A stretch of DNA of 49,820 nt from Bacteroidetes bacterium UBA2364. GTDB taxonomy: Bacteria > Bacteroidota > Rhodothermia > Rhodothermales > UBA2364. The translations under genes were made by a program, and so were the position numbers. This document shows, piece by piece, positions 1-8,351 of this stretch; the stretch's first letter is position 1, and every line of letters begins with the position of its first letter. Under the pieces are notes generated by a model. That model did not search any database. It saw nothing but the letters and a program-made list of their open reading frames with translations, and was not told where the DNA came from. Where the stretch lies: contig DDTM01000128.1 of assembly GCA_002344075.1 (NCBI GenBank), positions 1 to 49,820 on the forward strand, read 5' to 3'.

Positions 1-338
1 ATATTATATATACTAACAACAATTAGTATTATTTTCATGCTCATGATAAATATTTTTTGAATACTTTTCAGAAATCTGATGATGTATATGAACGTCGGCT
101 GCCAAAAGATGTTACGATTTACTGTCTTGCCATTACTCTAAAGACCTTCCACGATAAACGATTAAGAATCTATTTATTATTTATGGGAGTACGGACAAAA
201 TTTTTTTTCCGAACACGATCTGCTTAAATTGCCTTAATGTCCTCCCTCCATTCTGTGGCAAATAATCTTTTTTTCTGCATCTCGCATCTTGATGCCAGAT
301 GTTGTTCCACCCGATACGACGCTATTGCGCTCTCAACC
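1..338. other. AT-rich upstream region without a gene
   Basis: No convincing coding sequence lies before the RNase III start. The stretch is AT-rich and probably holds the end of an upstream unit and the rnc promoter. It contains a 7-6-7 inverted repeat at 10-29 and a short palindrome (TCAGA, two bases, TCTGA) at 68-79. No sigma-70 or Bacteroidota-type promoter could be assigned with confidence. Confidence 0.5.
10..29. repeat. 7-bp inverted repeat, 6-nt loop
   Basis: ATACTAA at 10-16 and TTAGTAT at 23-29 are perfect reverse complements. The next bases are ATTATTTTC, so it could be the terminator of a gene left of the window or an operator. The AT-only stem is weak and no choice between these is possible from sequence alone. 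Confidence 0.35.
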
Positions 339-1148
339 ATGCATTTGCCCAAACCAGTTGCCTTACTTCGGGCCATTCGTAGTTTATTTAAGCCGCCTAC
401 AGTTATACCTCCTACAGTAGAGGTGCTTCCACCGCCTATTGTATCGCCAGTGGATCGTCTCGCCTTAGAGGAAATGTTGGATACGCCTATCCAAAACCTG
501 TATTTATTCGAAATGGCGCTACGTCATCGTTCCGTTCTACGGAATGACCCCTCTCGGGTTTTAGAATCGAACGAACGTTTGGAGTTTCTGGGAGATGCAG
601 TTTTGGGCATGATCATTGGCGAGTACCTCTATCAACGGTTCTCCGACAAAGATGAGGGTTTCCTTACCCGTACCCGTGCCAAATTGGTGAATGGTGAAGT
701 GTTGGCTATTTATGCACGCCGGATTGGTCTTAATCATGTGGTTTTGATAAGCCGGAATATGGAAGATGGAGGAGGCCGCACCAATACCACTATCTTGGCG
801 GATGCCTTTGAGGCAGTTATTGGCGCATTATACTTGGATCAAGGATATGCTGCTTCGCAACGATTTGTGCTTCGTGTCATTGTAGAACATGCCAGTTTCG
901 ACGAATTGGTGCAACAGCAACATAACTTTAAAAGTCAGTTACTGGAATATGTACAATCTAAAGGGTGGGCACAGCCAGACTATCGCCTGGTCTCGGAGGA
1001 AGGCCCCAGTCACCAGCGTGTCTTTACCGTCTGTGTTTATATTCAGGAGAAGCCTTTAGGACAAGGAACGGGTGCTTCAAAAAAACAAGCAGAGCAACGT
1101 GCAGCTGCCCAAGCTATGGAGTACTACAACTCCGTATTAGAAAATTGA
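339..1148 (+). CDS. rnc: Ribonuclease III
   Basis: RNase III cleaves double-stranded RNA in rRNA precursors and structured mRNAs in the cytoplasm. Counting from the chosen ATG (269 aa), the family signature NERLEFLGDAV lies near residues 78-88. It supplies two acidic catalytic positions, and the second pair lies in ADAFEAVIG near 154-162. A dsRNA-binding domain fills about 196-263, ending in the typical GASKKQAEQRAA helix. An in-frame ATG at 237 would add 34 residues of cysteine- and serine-rich sequence with no family similarity. I prefer 339 because MHLPKPVALLRAIRSLF resembles the short basic N-terminus common in related proteins. Neither start has a clear Shine-Dalgarno. The gene stands alone and converges with the next gene, 13 bp away. 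Identity is very sure; the start is less so. Confidence 0.93.
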   Translation: MHLPKPVALLRAIRSLFKPPTVIPPTVEVLPPPIVSPVDRLALEEMLDTPIQNLYLFEMALRHRSVLRNDPSRVLESNERLEFLGDAVLGMIIGEYLYQRFSDKDEGFLTRTRAKLVNGEVLAIYARRIGLNHVVLISRNMEDGGGRTNTTILADAFEAVIGALYLDQGYAASQRFVLRVIVEHASFDELVQQQHNFKSQLLEYVQSKGWAQPDYRLVSEEGPSHQRVFTVCVYIQEKPLGQGTGASKKQAEQRAAAQAMEYYNSVLEN

Positions 1149-1161
1149 TTCGTTTGGATTC

Positions 1162-2085
1162 CTAATCCATTGCTGTCACAAAATTCCATTGTATGCCAAA
1201 AGAAATTCCCCTACCACACATTTGGCGTATGCCCGCAATTCCCCATCCCTGTACCCCAGTATTGGCGGGAAAGGCATTATTTACTACGAGGTTAAAGGGT
1301 GTTTCTTTTGGTTGATAAGTCAATTCAAACAACATATCAGTCAAAAGGCCGAAGTCTTGAATCTTTCCTCCGTCTATACGCACAAAATATACGGCATGCT
1401 GGCGTAGCACAATGTTTCCGCCCCACGGCCCTTTTTGTCCTGTTATGCCGCCCCCCAGGATGAGGCGGTCTCCTCCATCGTAGGTGAATCGGCGGTCTCC
1501 TTTATCCGTCCTAAAGGTTAATGGAAAGGTGTAGAAATAACTTGCATGCCCGGTAAGATTGATAGTAGTACCTTTAGCACGCTGCCTAATTCGTTTGCTA
1601 AAGTGGTAAGCCCATTCACATGCAGTCTGATCATCTGTCAGTGCTTCACCCGGTTGTGGAAAAAAGGTCTTGCGGTTTTGCGCAAGGTCTTGATGGAACA
1701 TGAACGCCCATTGATGTGCTTTCCGGCCCCATCCACCACCGAAAGATCCTTTACGAAGGCCATATATTTTCCGTAAATCGGTTGAGTTTGTAAAACGTTC
1801 GCCCCCACCTGTCAACATAACTTGAATCAACCAACCATTACGAAGAGGCAATACTCCGCCAACGGCTCCCTCCCAGCGTCGCACAACACCATCTATTTCT
1901 ACCCTACTCCCGAGTGCATCGTAGGCAGAAGTAAGGCTTCCAATACGTCCTGATGCCCAAATATGCTGCCCCCACAAACAGGTTGCTCCACACACAAGGC
2001 AGCACCCCAGCCATCCGCCAGTGCTTAAACATTGAATTATTAAACTTCTTGTTTTGATCTTCATCCAAGTTGTACGATTATTCAT
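1162..2085 (-). CDS. Exported protein of unknown function
   Basis: I do not recognise this family. With the ATG at 2085 the product has 307 residues. It begins with a basic n-region (NNRTTWMKIKTR) and a hydrophobic stretch ending near CGATCLWG, consistent with a signal peptide. An ATG at 2064 would give a tighter signal peptide; a GTG at 2145 opens a longer frame but adds no typical features. The mature part is rich in Gly, aromatic residues and alternating polar/hydrophobic segments (for example GNIVLRQHAVYFVRI), as in beta-barrel outer-membrane proteins. The C-terminus, ISFGIQWNFVTAMD, is not a classic terminal-Phe barrel signal. The gene is monocistronic and convergent with rnc. Confidence 0.6.
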   Translation of the reverse strand: MNNRTTWMKIKTRSLIIQCLSTGGWLGCCLVCGATCLWGQHIWASGRIGSLTSAYDALGSRVEIDGVVRRWEGAVGGVLPLRNGWLIQVMLTGGGERFTNSTDLRKIYGLRKGSFGGGWGRKAHQWAFMFHQDLAQNRKTFFPQPGEALTDDQTACEWAYHFSKRIRQRAKGTTINLTGHASYFYTFPLTFRTDKGDRRFTYDGGDRLILGGGITGQKGPWGGNIVLRQHAVYFVRIDGGKIQDFGLLTDMLFELTYQPKETPFNLVVNNAFPANTGVQGWGIAGIRQMCGRGISFGIQWNFVTAMD

Positions 2086-2483
2086 TTTTCTGCTTGCTGA
2101 AAAGGTGACACTCAATGATGGCGGATAGGTCAGAGGTTTTTCCACAAAATTTGTAATCCCATCATAAAAGGCACGGTTTTAGCATTGTAGTGTATAGAGA
2201 AAATATTTTGTTCAGAAAACGACTTATTTTCGTTTGATGGAATAACGATAGACGATCATTGCCTGCGTTAGAATAGCAATGGTGTGTACTTCCAGATTCA
2301 AAAAAACCTTTCGGAATTGTTTGAATTTCGTGAATAAAAGCGCTTCCGACACAAAAGAGGCGTGCCCACCAGATGAAATTCACCGTTGTAATGGTTTAAA
2401 TTTTTTATACTCTTAACCTCAACAACCTAACGGAACCCACCAGCTTTGTGTATGCCAAGCCAAAAACAGAGAGGAGTGAAAAG
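2086..2483. other. Divergent intergenic region
   Basis: About 400 bases separate the unknown exported protein (minus) from the lytic transglycosylase (plus). Short open frames here have no family features. The tract should contain promoters for both genes. Only the strong Shine-Dalgarno at its right end is clearly recognisable. Confidence 0.5.
2471..2476 (+). promoter_or_regulatory. Shine-Dalgarno deciding a GTG start
   Basis: GAGGAG lies 7 bases before the GTG at 2484 and places the start directly at a signal peptide. It overrules the in-frame ATG at 2448. It is notable because nearly every other start in the window lacks such a site. Confidence 0.75.
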
Positions 2484-4646
2484 GTGAACCGATCAAAACT
2501 ATTAGCGTGGATGTTGTGTCTGGGGCCAACAGGACTGGTCTTTGCGCAACAACCTAAAACAACCCCTTTGGCCACGCAGCCCGAGCCTACCACAATGTCG
2601 GTAGAGGGACGGTTGTACCGAGCCATCCAATCCACACCTGTGGATGAAAGCATCTCGGTAGATGAGCAAGATCGTAAAATTGCAAAAATCTATCGTGATT
2701 ATGCTCGTTTTCTGGAGTTGGACCGTAGCAAAGACCGTAACAAAGCAGACGGAATTCTACGGAATATTGTTGCAGAACTACAATCTTTGCTAACCCAACC
2801 CGGTATTACAGACCTTATGCCTTTCCGGGATATGTACCGGACTGCTATTCGGACCACGAAAGATTTTTACGGAAAAGTAGATCCTTCATTGGTAGCCGAG
2901 AATGATGAAGTTTTTGAACTTCGTGCAGAAGTGATTGCGGAACTTGAGACCGACGACAATTCTAACTTACTCGAAAATGTGAATGCGCCGTCCCAGCTCG
3001 GTCTGGCTCCCGTTAATACGGTATTTCAGATGGATCTGGAACGCCCCGTTCTCCGGGCTATTTCATCACTCAGTCGCAATAAAACCCACTTCAGAACGGT
3101 TCGTACTCGTGCAGACTTATACTTCCCCATGATTGAACGCATCTTGGAAGAAGAAGGTTTGCCGGATGAAATCAAGTATCTGGCCGTGGTAGAAAGTGCC
3201 TTGAATCCTCGTGCCCAAAGTTGGGCTGCCGCTGCTGGCTTATGGCAGTTTATTCCAGCGACGGGAGCAGGTTACGGTCTTAATATTAATAATGCGATTG
3301 ATGAACGACGGGATCCAGAAAAAGCGACACGTGCTGCCGCACGCCACCTTCGTGACCTCCACCAAATGTTTGGTGGAGACTGGCAGTTGGCTTTGGCAGG
3401 ATACAACTGTAATCCTTACCGCGTAAAGCGAGCACTGGAACAAGCCTCCCAGCGATTAGGCCGAAAAGCCACCTTCTGGGAGATTATGGATAAACTCCCG
3501 CGCGAAACTCGTAATTATGTCCCGTTATTCATTGCGACATACCTGATTATGAATAACCAACAGGCGTTCGATCTGGGTGCTTATCCACAAGCACCATTAT
3601 ATGAGTATGATGTAGTAGCGGTTCAGGGAGGGGCAACTTTAGACGAGATTTCTGACAAGTTACAAATCCCCATCACCCATATTCGCGCATTGAATCCGGA
3701 ACTGAAGACCGACAAGGTACCGTCGGCAGTTTCTGCCTCGTTCATGCCCGACCGAATTCTGCTGGGGAACGGTGAAATGCCCGAACAAGGGTATCTACTT
3801 CGAGTTCCTAAGAACACGGGTTCAGGTTTAGGCGATCTTGCACTGGGTACACCACTACAGGTGAGCTATGGCGCACGTACTGGCACCCTAGCGCAACGTA
3901 CCGAAAATCCCTTAGAAAGCCTCGCCTCGGTGTTGCCTTCTTCACGAGATCGAGTTCGTTCCAAGCCTGAGCCTAAGACTTCCCCAACTAAACCAGATGG
4001 CAGCCAACCGTCTTCTGTTTTTAGTTCCGCATCAGCAGGAGATATGACCCTTGCTCCTGCTGCCGCACCTACTCCGGCTGTCGCTGCCATTGCCGATCTG
4101 ACCCCTGCACCGCCCAAGACAAAGGTTACAAAACCTGCACCCAAACCACAAGAGCGACAAGTGGCGGCACCAAAGGGCAAACGCCAAGTTGTAAAAGTAA
4201 AACCCGGCCAAACCCTTACGCAACTGGCAACCCAGTATGGTGTAGAAGCATCCGATATCAAAGAGTGGAACAACTTGCGCCATAACCAAATTAATGTAGG
4301 CCAACGCATTGTGATCTTCTCGGATGCCAAACCAGAAGAACCGGGTGCCCGTGAAGTGGCAGCGGCGAGGGAATCCTCAAAACGTACCACTTCTAAAACC
4401 AAAACAACTGCTGCACCTTCCTCCCACCGTGTTGCCAAAGGAGAAGGTCTTACGAGCATTGCCCGTAAATATGGCATGACCGTTTCGGAACTAAAATCGG
4501 TCAATAATTTGAAAAGTAACACCATTAATCCGGGTGATATCCTTCGAATTAAGGGTGGCAAAACGGCTGATCCTAAAGGAACCAAAGCCAATACTAAGAG
4601 CACTAAAAAAGAAAAACCAACGACCACCAAAAAGAAACGTCGCTAA
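2484..4646 (+). CDS. mltD: Membrane-bound lytic transglycosylase D-like, LysM
   Basis: Family GH23 lytic transglycosylases cleave the MurNAc-GlcNAc bond of peptidoglycan with formation of an anhydro end. From the GTG start (720 aa) there is a signal peptide (NRSKLLAWMLCLGPTGLVFA, then QQ) without a lipobox cysteine. The SLT domain runs over about 210-350, with the catalytic Glu near 237 in AVVESALNPRAQS, followed by AAGLWQFIPATG and the AGYNCNP motif. A Pro/Ala/Thr-rich linker follows. Two LysM domains lie near 567-615 and 645-690 (KVKPGQTLTQLA, HRVAKGEGLTSIA). A degenerate LysM-like segment follows the SLT domain, near 390-445. The tail is very lysine-rich (TKSTKKEKPTTTKKKRR), suited to binding polyanionic wall or envelope components. 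A rho-independent terminator follows directly. Confidence 0.9.
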   Translation: MNRSKLLAWMLCLGPTGLVFAQQPKTTPLATQPEPTTMSVEGRLYRAIQSTPVDESISVDEQDRKIAKIYRDYARFLELDRSKDRNKADGILRNIVAELQSLLTQPGITDLMPFRDMYRTAIRTTKDFYGKVDPSLVAENDEVFELRAEVIAELETDDNSNLLENVNAPSQLGLAPVNTVFQMDLERPVLRAISSLSRNKTHFRTVRTRADLYFPMIERILEEEGLPDEIKYLAVVESALNPRAQSWAAAAGLWQFIPATGAGYGLNINNAIDERRDPEKATRAAARHLRDLHQMFGGDWQLALAGYNCNPYRVKRALEQASQRLGRKATFWEIMDKLPRETRNYVPLFIATYLIMNNQQAFDLGAYPQAPLYEYDVVAVQGGATLDEISDKLQIPITHIRALNPELKTDKVPSAVSASFMPDRILLGNGEMPEQGYLLRVPKNTGSGLGDLALGTPLQVSYGARTGTLAQRTENPLESLASVLPSSRDRVRSKPEPKTSPTKPDGSQPSSVFSSASAGDMTLAPAAAPTPAVAAIADLTPAPPKTKVTKPAPKPQERQVAAPKGKRQVVKVKPGQTLTQLATQYGVEASDIKEWNNLRHNQINVGQRIVIFSDAKPEEPGAREVAAARESSKRTTSKTKTTAAPSSHRVAKGEGLTSIARKYGMTVSELKSVNNLKSNTINPGDILRIKGGKTADPKGTKANTKSTKKEKPTTTKKKRR

Positions 4647-4668
4647 GTTTTTCTGTCACTCATTTTCT

Positions 4669-4705
4669 AACGGTCTTTTGTCTGTCAGCAAAAGGCCGTT
4701 TTTTT
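4669..4705 (+). terminator. Rho-independent terminator after mltD
   Basis: AACGGTCTTTTG (4669-4680) pairs with CAAAAGGCCGTT (ending at 4700) with one G-U wobble across an 8-nt loop. A run of seven T follows (4699-4705). Confidence 0.88.
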
Positions 4706-4953
4706 GTTCGGTTAAAGGGGTAGCAGGTTGTTGTATATAGCGTAATGGACACGATTTAATCATAGTATCAACGATTAATTTCACTCAGGGTGCTTTTTGT
4801 GTCTTTTTTTGATTAAATTGGAAGCGTTTTCATAAAGGCTTGTGAATTGTAGGGCCAAAAACAACAAATAGAACTCTGCCCTCTATATGAAGCCTTTTAA
4901 TGGGAAACATGCTGCTTTAAGAGTGGCTTCTTCTAACGTAAAACGTCAATTCT
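4706..4953. other. Upstream region of gdhA
   Basis: Together with the mltD terminator this makes a 307-bp gene-free stretch. It contains three copies of a GATT(A/T)AAT-like word (near 4753, 4773 and 4811) and a GAAGCC/GGCTTC pair (4889-4894, 4925-4930) in the presumed leader of gdhA. These may be regulatory sites, but none matches a known operator that I recognise. Confidence 0.35.
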
Positions 4954-6360
4954 ATGTCTGAAATTAGTTTTTTAGCTCAGGTAAACCGTATGTTTGAAAA
5001 GGCTGCGGTCCACACCAAACATCCAAAAGGATTACTGGATCAGATTCGTATTTGTAATAGTACGTATGCCATGCAATTCCCATTAAAACGCGACGATGGC
5101 TCGATCGAAGTGATCCGGGCATGGCGAGCAGAACACAGCCAACATAAAACTCCAACCAAAGGCGGCATTCGTTATGCGCCCAATGTGAATGAGGACGAGG
5201 TTACGGCACTCGCTTCGCTGATGACTTATAAATGCGCGATTGTGGATGTCCCCTTTGGAGGTGCAAAAGGGGGAATTTGCATTGATCGCCGCAAATATTC
5301 CGAGGCTGAACTGGAACGCATTACCCGTCGCTACACCTTCGAGTTGGTGAAGAAAAACTTCATTGGCCCTGGCATAGACGTGCCAGCACCCGATTATGGA
5401 ACGGGAGCAAAAGAGATGTCATGGATTTTAGATACCTACAACTCTCTTACCAGCGATTCGCTGGATGCGCTTGCTTGTGTAACCGGAAAACCAGTAGGAC
5501 AAGGCGGCGTGCGGGGGCGTAAAGAGGCAACTGGACGTGGTGTATTCTTTGGTTTACGTGAAGCATGTTCCCACGCCGAAGATATGGCTCAGTTGGGACT
5601 CAGTCCTGGACTTACAGGAAAAACTGTGATTGTGCAAGGGCTGGGGAATGTGGGCTATCATGCCGCCAAGTTTATCCAAGAAGGGGGCGCGATTATTGTG
5701 GGGCTTGCAGAGTATGAAGGCGCTATATACAATGCAAATGGCTTGGATTTGGAAAAGGTGGTTAAACACCGGAAAGAAACAGGCTCTATTTTGAACTTCC
5801 CTGGTGCCGAGAACATTACTCACTCGCAGGCTGCATTAGAATTGCCCTGCGATATTTTGGTTCCAGCGGCACTCGAAGCCGTGATTGTTGGAGAAAATGC
5901 CACTCGAATTCAGGCCAAGATCATAGCTGAAGGGGCAAATGGCCCTGTAACGGCCCATGCCGATACCATTTTGAATGAACGGGGCATTATGATTATTCCA
6001 GATGTATTTCTGAACGCTGGTGGGGTAACGGTTTCTTATTTTGAGTGGCTTAGGAACCTACAACATGTTCGATTTGGACGAATGAGCAAGCGGTTCGAAC
6101 AGAATATGCAAACTAGAATGCTAGATGCTATTCAAACAATTATGGGGAAAAAATTAGATCCCCAGTTTATGGAAGAAGTGATACATGGGGCAAGCGAAGA
6201 AGACTTGGTAAACTCCGGACTTGAGGACACGATGATCAATGCGTATAACGAAATACGGATGATTGCACAACAGCACAAAACAGACTTAAGGACCGCTTCT
6301 TTCATTAATGCAATAGATAAAGTGGCAGTTTCCTATTTGGAAATGGGTATTTTTCCTTGA
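4954..6360 (+). CDS. gdhA: Glutamate dehydrogenase
   Basis: The enzyme interconverts glutamate and 2-oxoglutarate plus ammonium in the cytoplasm. At 468 residues it is slightly longer than the usual 410-450. The N-terminal dimerisation domain holds KTPTKGGIRY, and the catalytic Lys105 lies in PFGGAKGG. GPGIDVPAPD lies at about 138-147. The dinucleotide-binding domain begins with GLGNVG at 229-234. The residue after the second beta strand (GLAEYEGAIYNANG) is compatible with NAD use, but cofactor preference cannot be read with confidence. The gene has its own leader and terminator and is not in an operon. Glutamate dehydrogenase could feed amino-group exchange for the aminotransferase encoded at 29308. 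Confidence 0.95.
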   Translation: MSEISFLAQVNRMFEKAAVHTKHPKGLLDQIRICNSTYAMQFPLKRDDGSIEVIRAWRAEHSQHKTPTKGGIRYAPNVNEDEVTALASLMTYKCAIVDVPFGGAKGGICIDRRKYSEAELERITRRYTFELVKKNFIGPGIDVPAPDYGTGAKEMSWILDTYNSLTSDSLDALACVTGKPVGQGGVRGRKEATGRGVFFGLREACSHAEDMAQLGLSPGLTGKTVIVQGLGNVGYHAAKFIQEGGAIIVGLAEYEGAIYNANGLDLEKVVKHRKETGSILNFPGAENITHSQAALELPCDILVPAALEAVIVGENATRIQAKIIAEGANGPVTAHADTILNERGIMIIPDVFLNAGGVTVSYFEWLRNLQHVRFGRMSKRFEQNMQTRMLDAIQTIMGKKLDPQFMEEVIHGASEEDLVNSGLEDTMINAYNEIRMIAQQHKTDLRTASFINAIDKVAVSYLEMGIFP

Positions 6361-6372
6361 TAAAACCTTATG

Positions 6373-7266
6373 TCATGCCAGAAGAGTCGGCCTTTTTATA
6401 AGATCCGGCTCTTTTTTTATTTTTTGCCCTATTGCCATACGTGGTTTGCCCGATAGGTCATGGATCACTTGAGCTTTAAATAAGCCGGAATCCTCTAATA
6501 AAATTCTCACATCGTTCGCAAAGTCAGTATGACACTCTAAAGCCATCCATCCACCAGGCACAAGCATCTTGGCCGCATGTAAAACCAAGATGCGGTAGAA
6601 CCGTAAAGGCGCTCCTTCTGTGAAAAGTGCCAAGTGTGGCTCGTATGCGATTACTTCCTTTTGCAAGGTATGCGCCTCTTCGCGCAACACGTAGGGCGGG
6701 TTAGAAACGATCAGGTCAAAAGGAGTGGCAAAGGTCTCCGGAAACGAGGAGTTAAGCATGTCGGCGCTGTAGAACTGGACATCTATTTGATTCTTTCGGG
6801 CATTTTCTCGGGCAACTTCCAAAGCCGCCATACTCACATCACAAGCAGTCACCTGATATTCTGGTCGTAAATGCTTTAGACCAAGAGCAATACATCCACT
6901 ACCTGTTCCGATATCCAGTATCCGTAGAGGGCCTGGGAAGTGCGTGCTCAACCAGTGGGTTAGCCATTCAGTTTCGGGGCGAGGGATCAGCACTTTGGGG
7001 TTAACGTTTAGTGTTAATCCCAAAAAAGGCGCCGTACCCACAATATACTGAATGGGTTCGTGCTGGATTCTTCGGCGCAAAAAAGATTCCCAACGTTCGA
7101 GATGTGTAGCTGTTACGGAGTGGTCCAAGTGGAGTAATACATCAACCCCCGACCATCCGGTAAGGTGTTCTAATAACCAACGGATTTCGAGGTTGGCTTC
7201 AGGCTCCTCTAATCCAATTTGCACCAAACGGTGAATGGATGCTTGTTTGAGATCGCGGTATGTCAA
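6373..7266 (-). CDS. prmC: Peptide chain release factor glutamine methyltransferase
   Basis: PrmC methylates the Gln of the GGQ motif in release factors RF1 and RF2 using S-adenosylmethionine. The 297-residue protein has the N-terminal helical domain, the SAM-binding motif ILDIGTGSGCIAL at 116-128 and the diagnostic NPPY at 189-192. Family length (about 280) supports the start TTG at 7266, whose bases overlap the stop of the upstream VWA gene (TTGA, 4-nt overlap). This implies translational coupling. The last codons (about KKEPDLIKR) are the reverse complement of the gdhA terminator hairpin, so this C-terminal tail was probably shaped by the overlap and is unlikely to matter for catalysis. 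Confidence 0.93.
   Translation of the reverse strand: MTYRDLKQASIHRLVQIGLEEPEANLEIRWLLEHLTGWSGVDVLLHLDHSVTATHLERWESFLRRRIQHEPIQYIVGTAPFLGLTLNVNPKVLIPRPETEWLTHWLSTHFPGPLRILDIGTGSGCIALGLKHLRPEYQVTACDVSMAALEVARENARKNQIDVQFYSADMLNSSFPETFATPFDLIVSNPPYVLREEAHTLQKEVIAYEPHLALFTEGAPLRFYRILVLHAAKMLVPGGWMALECHTDFANDVRILLEDSGLFKAQVIHDLSGKPRMAIGQKIKKEPDLIKRPTLLA
6383..6418 (+). terminator. gdhA terminator embedded in prmC coding sequence
   Basis: AGAGTCGG (6383-6390) pairs with CCGGCTCT (6405-6412) with one wobble and a 14-nt loop, followed by a run of seven T (6412-6418). It lies entirely within the antisense 3-prime end of prmC. Confidence 0.82.
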
Positions 7267-8321
7267 AGTATGCGTGGATTCATAACAGAAGAGGATAAGT
7301 CTTTTGGCTTTCTCCTACGGTCTGGCAAAAGCCATTCAATCAACAAAAGAAGCAACGCAATGCCCAAAGGCCATTGGAATTGCTCTTGATAGGCGGCAAA
7401 CTTAGCAGTTCCAAATTTTGTTTTTTCCATTCCGGCCAACACATCGCTAAAGTCAGAAAGATTACTGGTGGTACGGGCTATCCGAAAGTAGGCACCATCT
7501 TTACCCAAATCTTGTAATGCGGCTTCCTCTAATTTCGTTATTACTGACTGGCCATTTCGGTCGGTTTTAAGTCCGTCAGTGCGTTGACCATTCAGATATG
7601 CCGGAATAGTGACGCCTACGGTTTCGCCCACACCTGCTGTAAAAAGTGTGATGCCAGATTCTGCGGCCTTGTTTCTGAGCGTACTCATGTCTCCACTATG
7701 ACTTTCTCCATCTGATACGACTAGTAAAACCTTGCTGCGATTGCCTTTAGAGTCTTTATCGGTACCTTTCATGTCAAACGCCTTAATGACCACTTCCAAC
7801 ATCCGGTCGTATTGTGTACCTTGTTTAGGCATCTGATCTGGCTCCGAGATGTCTAAGAACAACTTCAGGGCATTATAGTCTAATGTCACAGGGCATTGAA
7901 GAAAGGCATCTCCGCCAAATAGGATTAACCCGACTCGGTCGCCATTGAGTTTTTCCACCAATTTGGTTAGTTCAAACTTGGCTTTTTTAAGGCGATTGGG
8001 GGCGACATCTTCTGCGAGCATAGATGTGGAGACATCAAGGGCTATCATTAAATCTACTCCTTCCCGCGAAACTTCTCGGACCTTTGTGCCTATTCGTGGT
8101 CCAGCCAAAGACAACGCCAAGAAAAACATCGAAAGTGCAAACAGCATTGCTTTCCACCTTCGTCGTCTGGTACTAATGCCTTCCGTGAGACGTTCCACCA
8201 GTATGGCGTCCCCAAACACATCACGTGCCCGTTTTCGTTGAAGTGCTTTCCAAAGATAGCCAGAAATGGCCAATGGAGCAGCCAATAACGACCATAAAAA
8301 TATAGGATGTAACCAATCCAT
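7263..8321 (-). CDS. VWA-domain membrane protein, BatA/BatB-like
   Basis: The 352-residue protein has the architecture of Bacteroidota aerotolerance (Bat) proteins. An N-terminal membrane segment begins MDWLHPIFLWSLLAAPLAI, with a second hydrophobic helix at about 56-75. A von Willebrand A domain carries the MIDAS motif DVSTS at 96-100 and a downstream SDGE. A C-terminal helix (about 318-338) precedes a basic tail. The topology predicts a VWA domain held outside the cytoplasmic membrane between two anchors, binding a partner through a metal ion. No MoxR ATPase, BatC or BatD partner is present nearby, which is odd for a Bat locus. The gene starts 30 bp after the upstream beta-CASP gene ends and overlaps prmC, so it sits inside an operon. 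Confidence 0.85.
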   Translation of the reverse strand: MDWLHPIFLWSLLAAPLAISGYLWKALQRKRARDVFGDAILVERLTEGISTRRRRWKAMLFALSMFFLALSLAGPRIGTKVREVSREGVDLMIALDVSTSMLAEDVAPNRLKKAKFELTKLVEKLNGDRVGLILFGGDAFLQCPVTLDYNALKLFLDISEPDQMPKQGTQYDRMLEVVIKAFDMKGTDKDSKGNRSKVLLVVSDGESHSGDMSTLRNKAAESGITLFTAGVGETVGVTIPAYLNGQRTDGLKTDRNGQSVITKLEEAALQDLGKDGAYFRIARTTSNLSDFSDVLAGMEKTKFGTAKFAAYQEQFQWPLGIALLLLLIEWLLPDRRRKPKDLSSSVMNPRIL

Positions 8322-8351
8322 TTGTTATTCAGAACTTAGGTTGTTCCCCAT

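Noticed and set aside
2162..2383. Small minus-strand frame of 73 codons upstream of the lytic transglycosylase
   Set aside because: No ribosome site, domain or signal pattern; composition matches random intergenic sequence.
3866..4630. Long minus-strand open frame of 254 codons opposite the mltD-like gene
   Set aside because: Valine/leucine-rich product mirrors the Pro/Ala/Lys-rich linker on the other strand; the sense gene has clear SLT and LysM domains.
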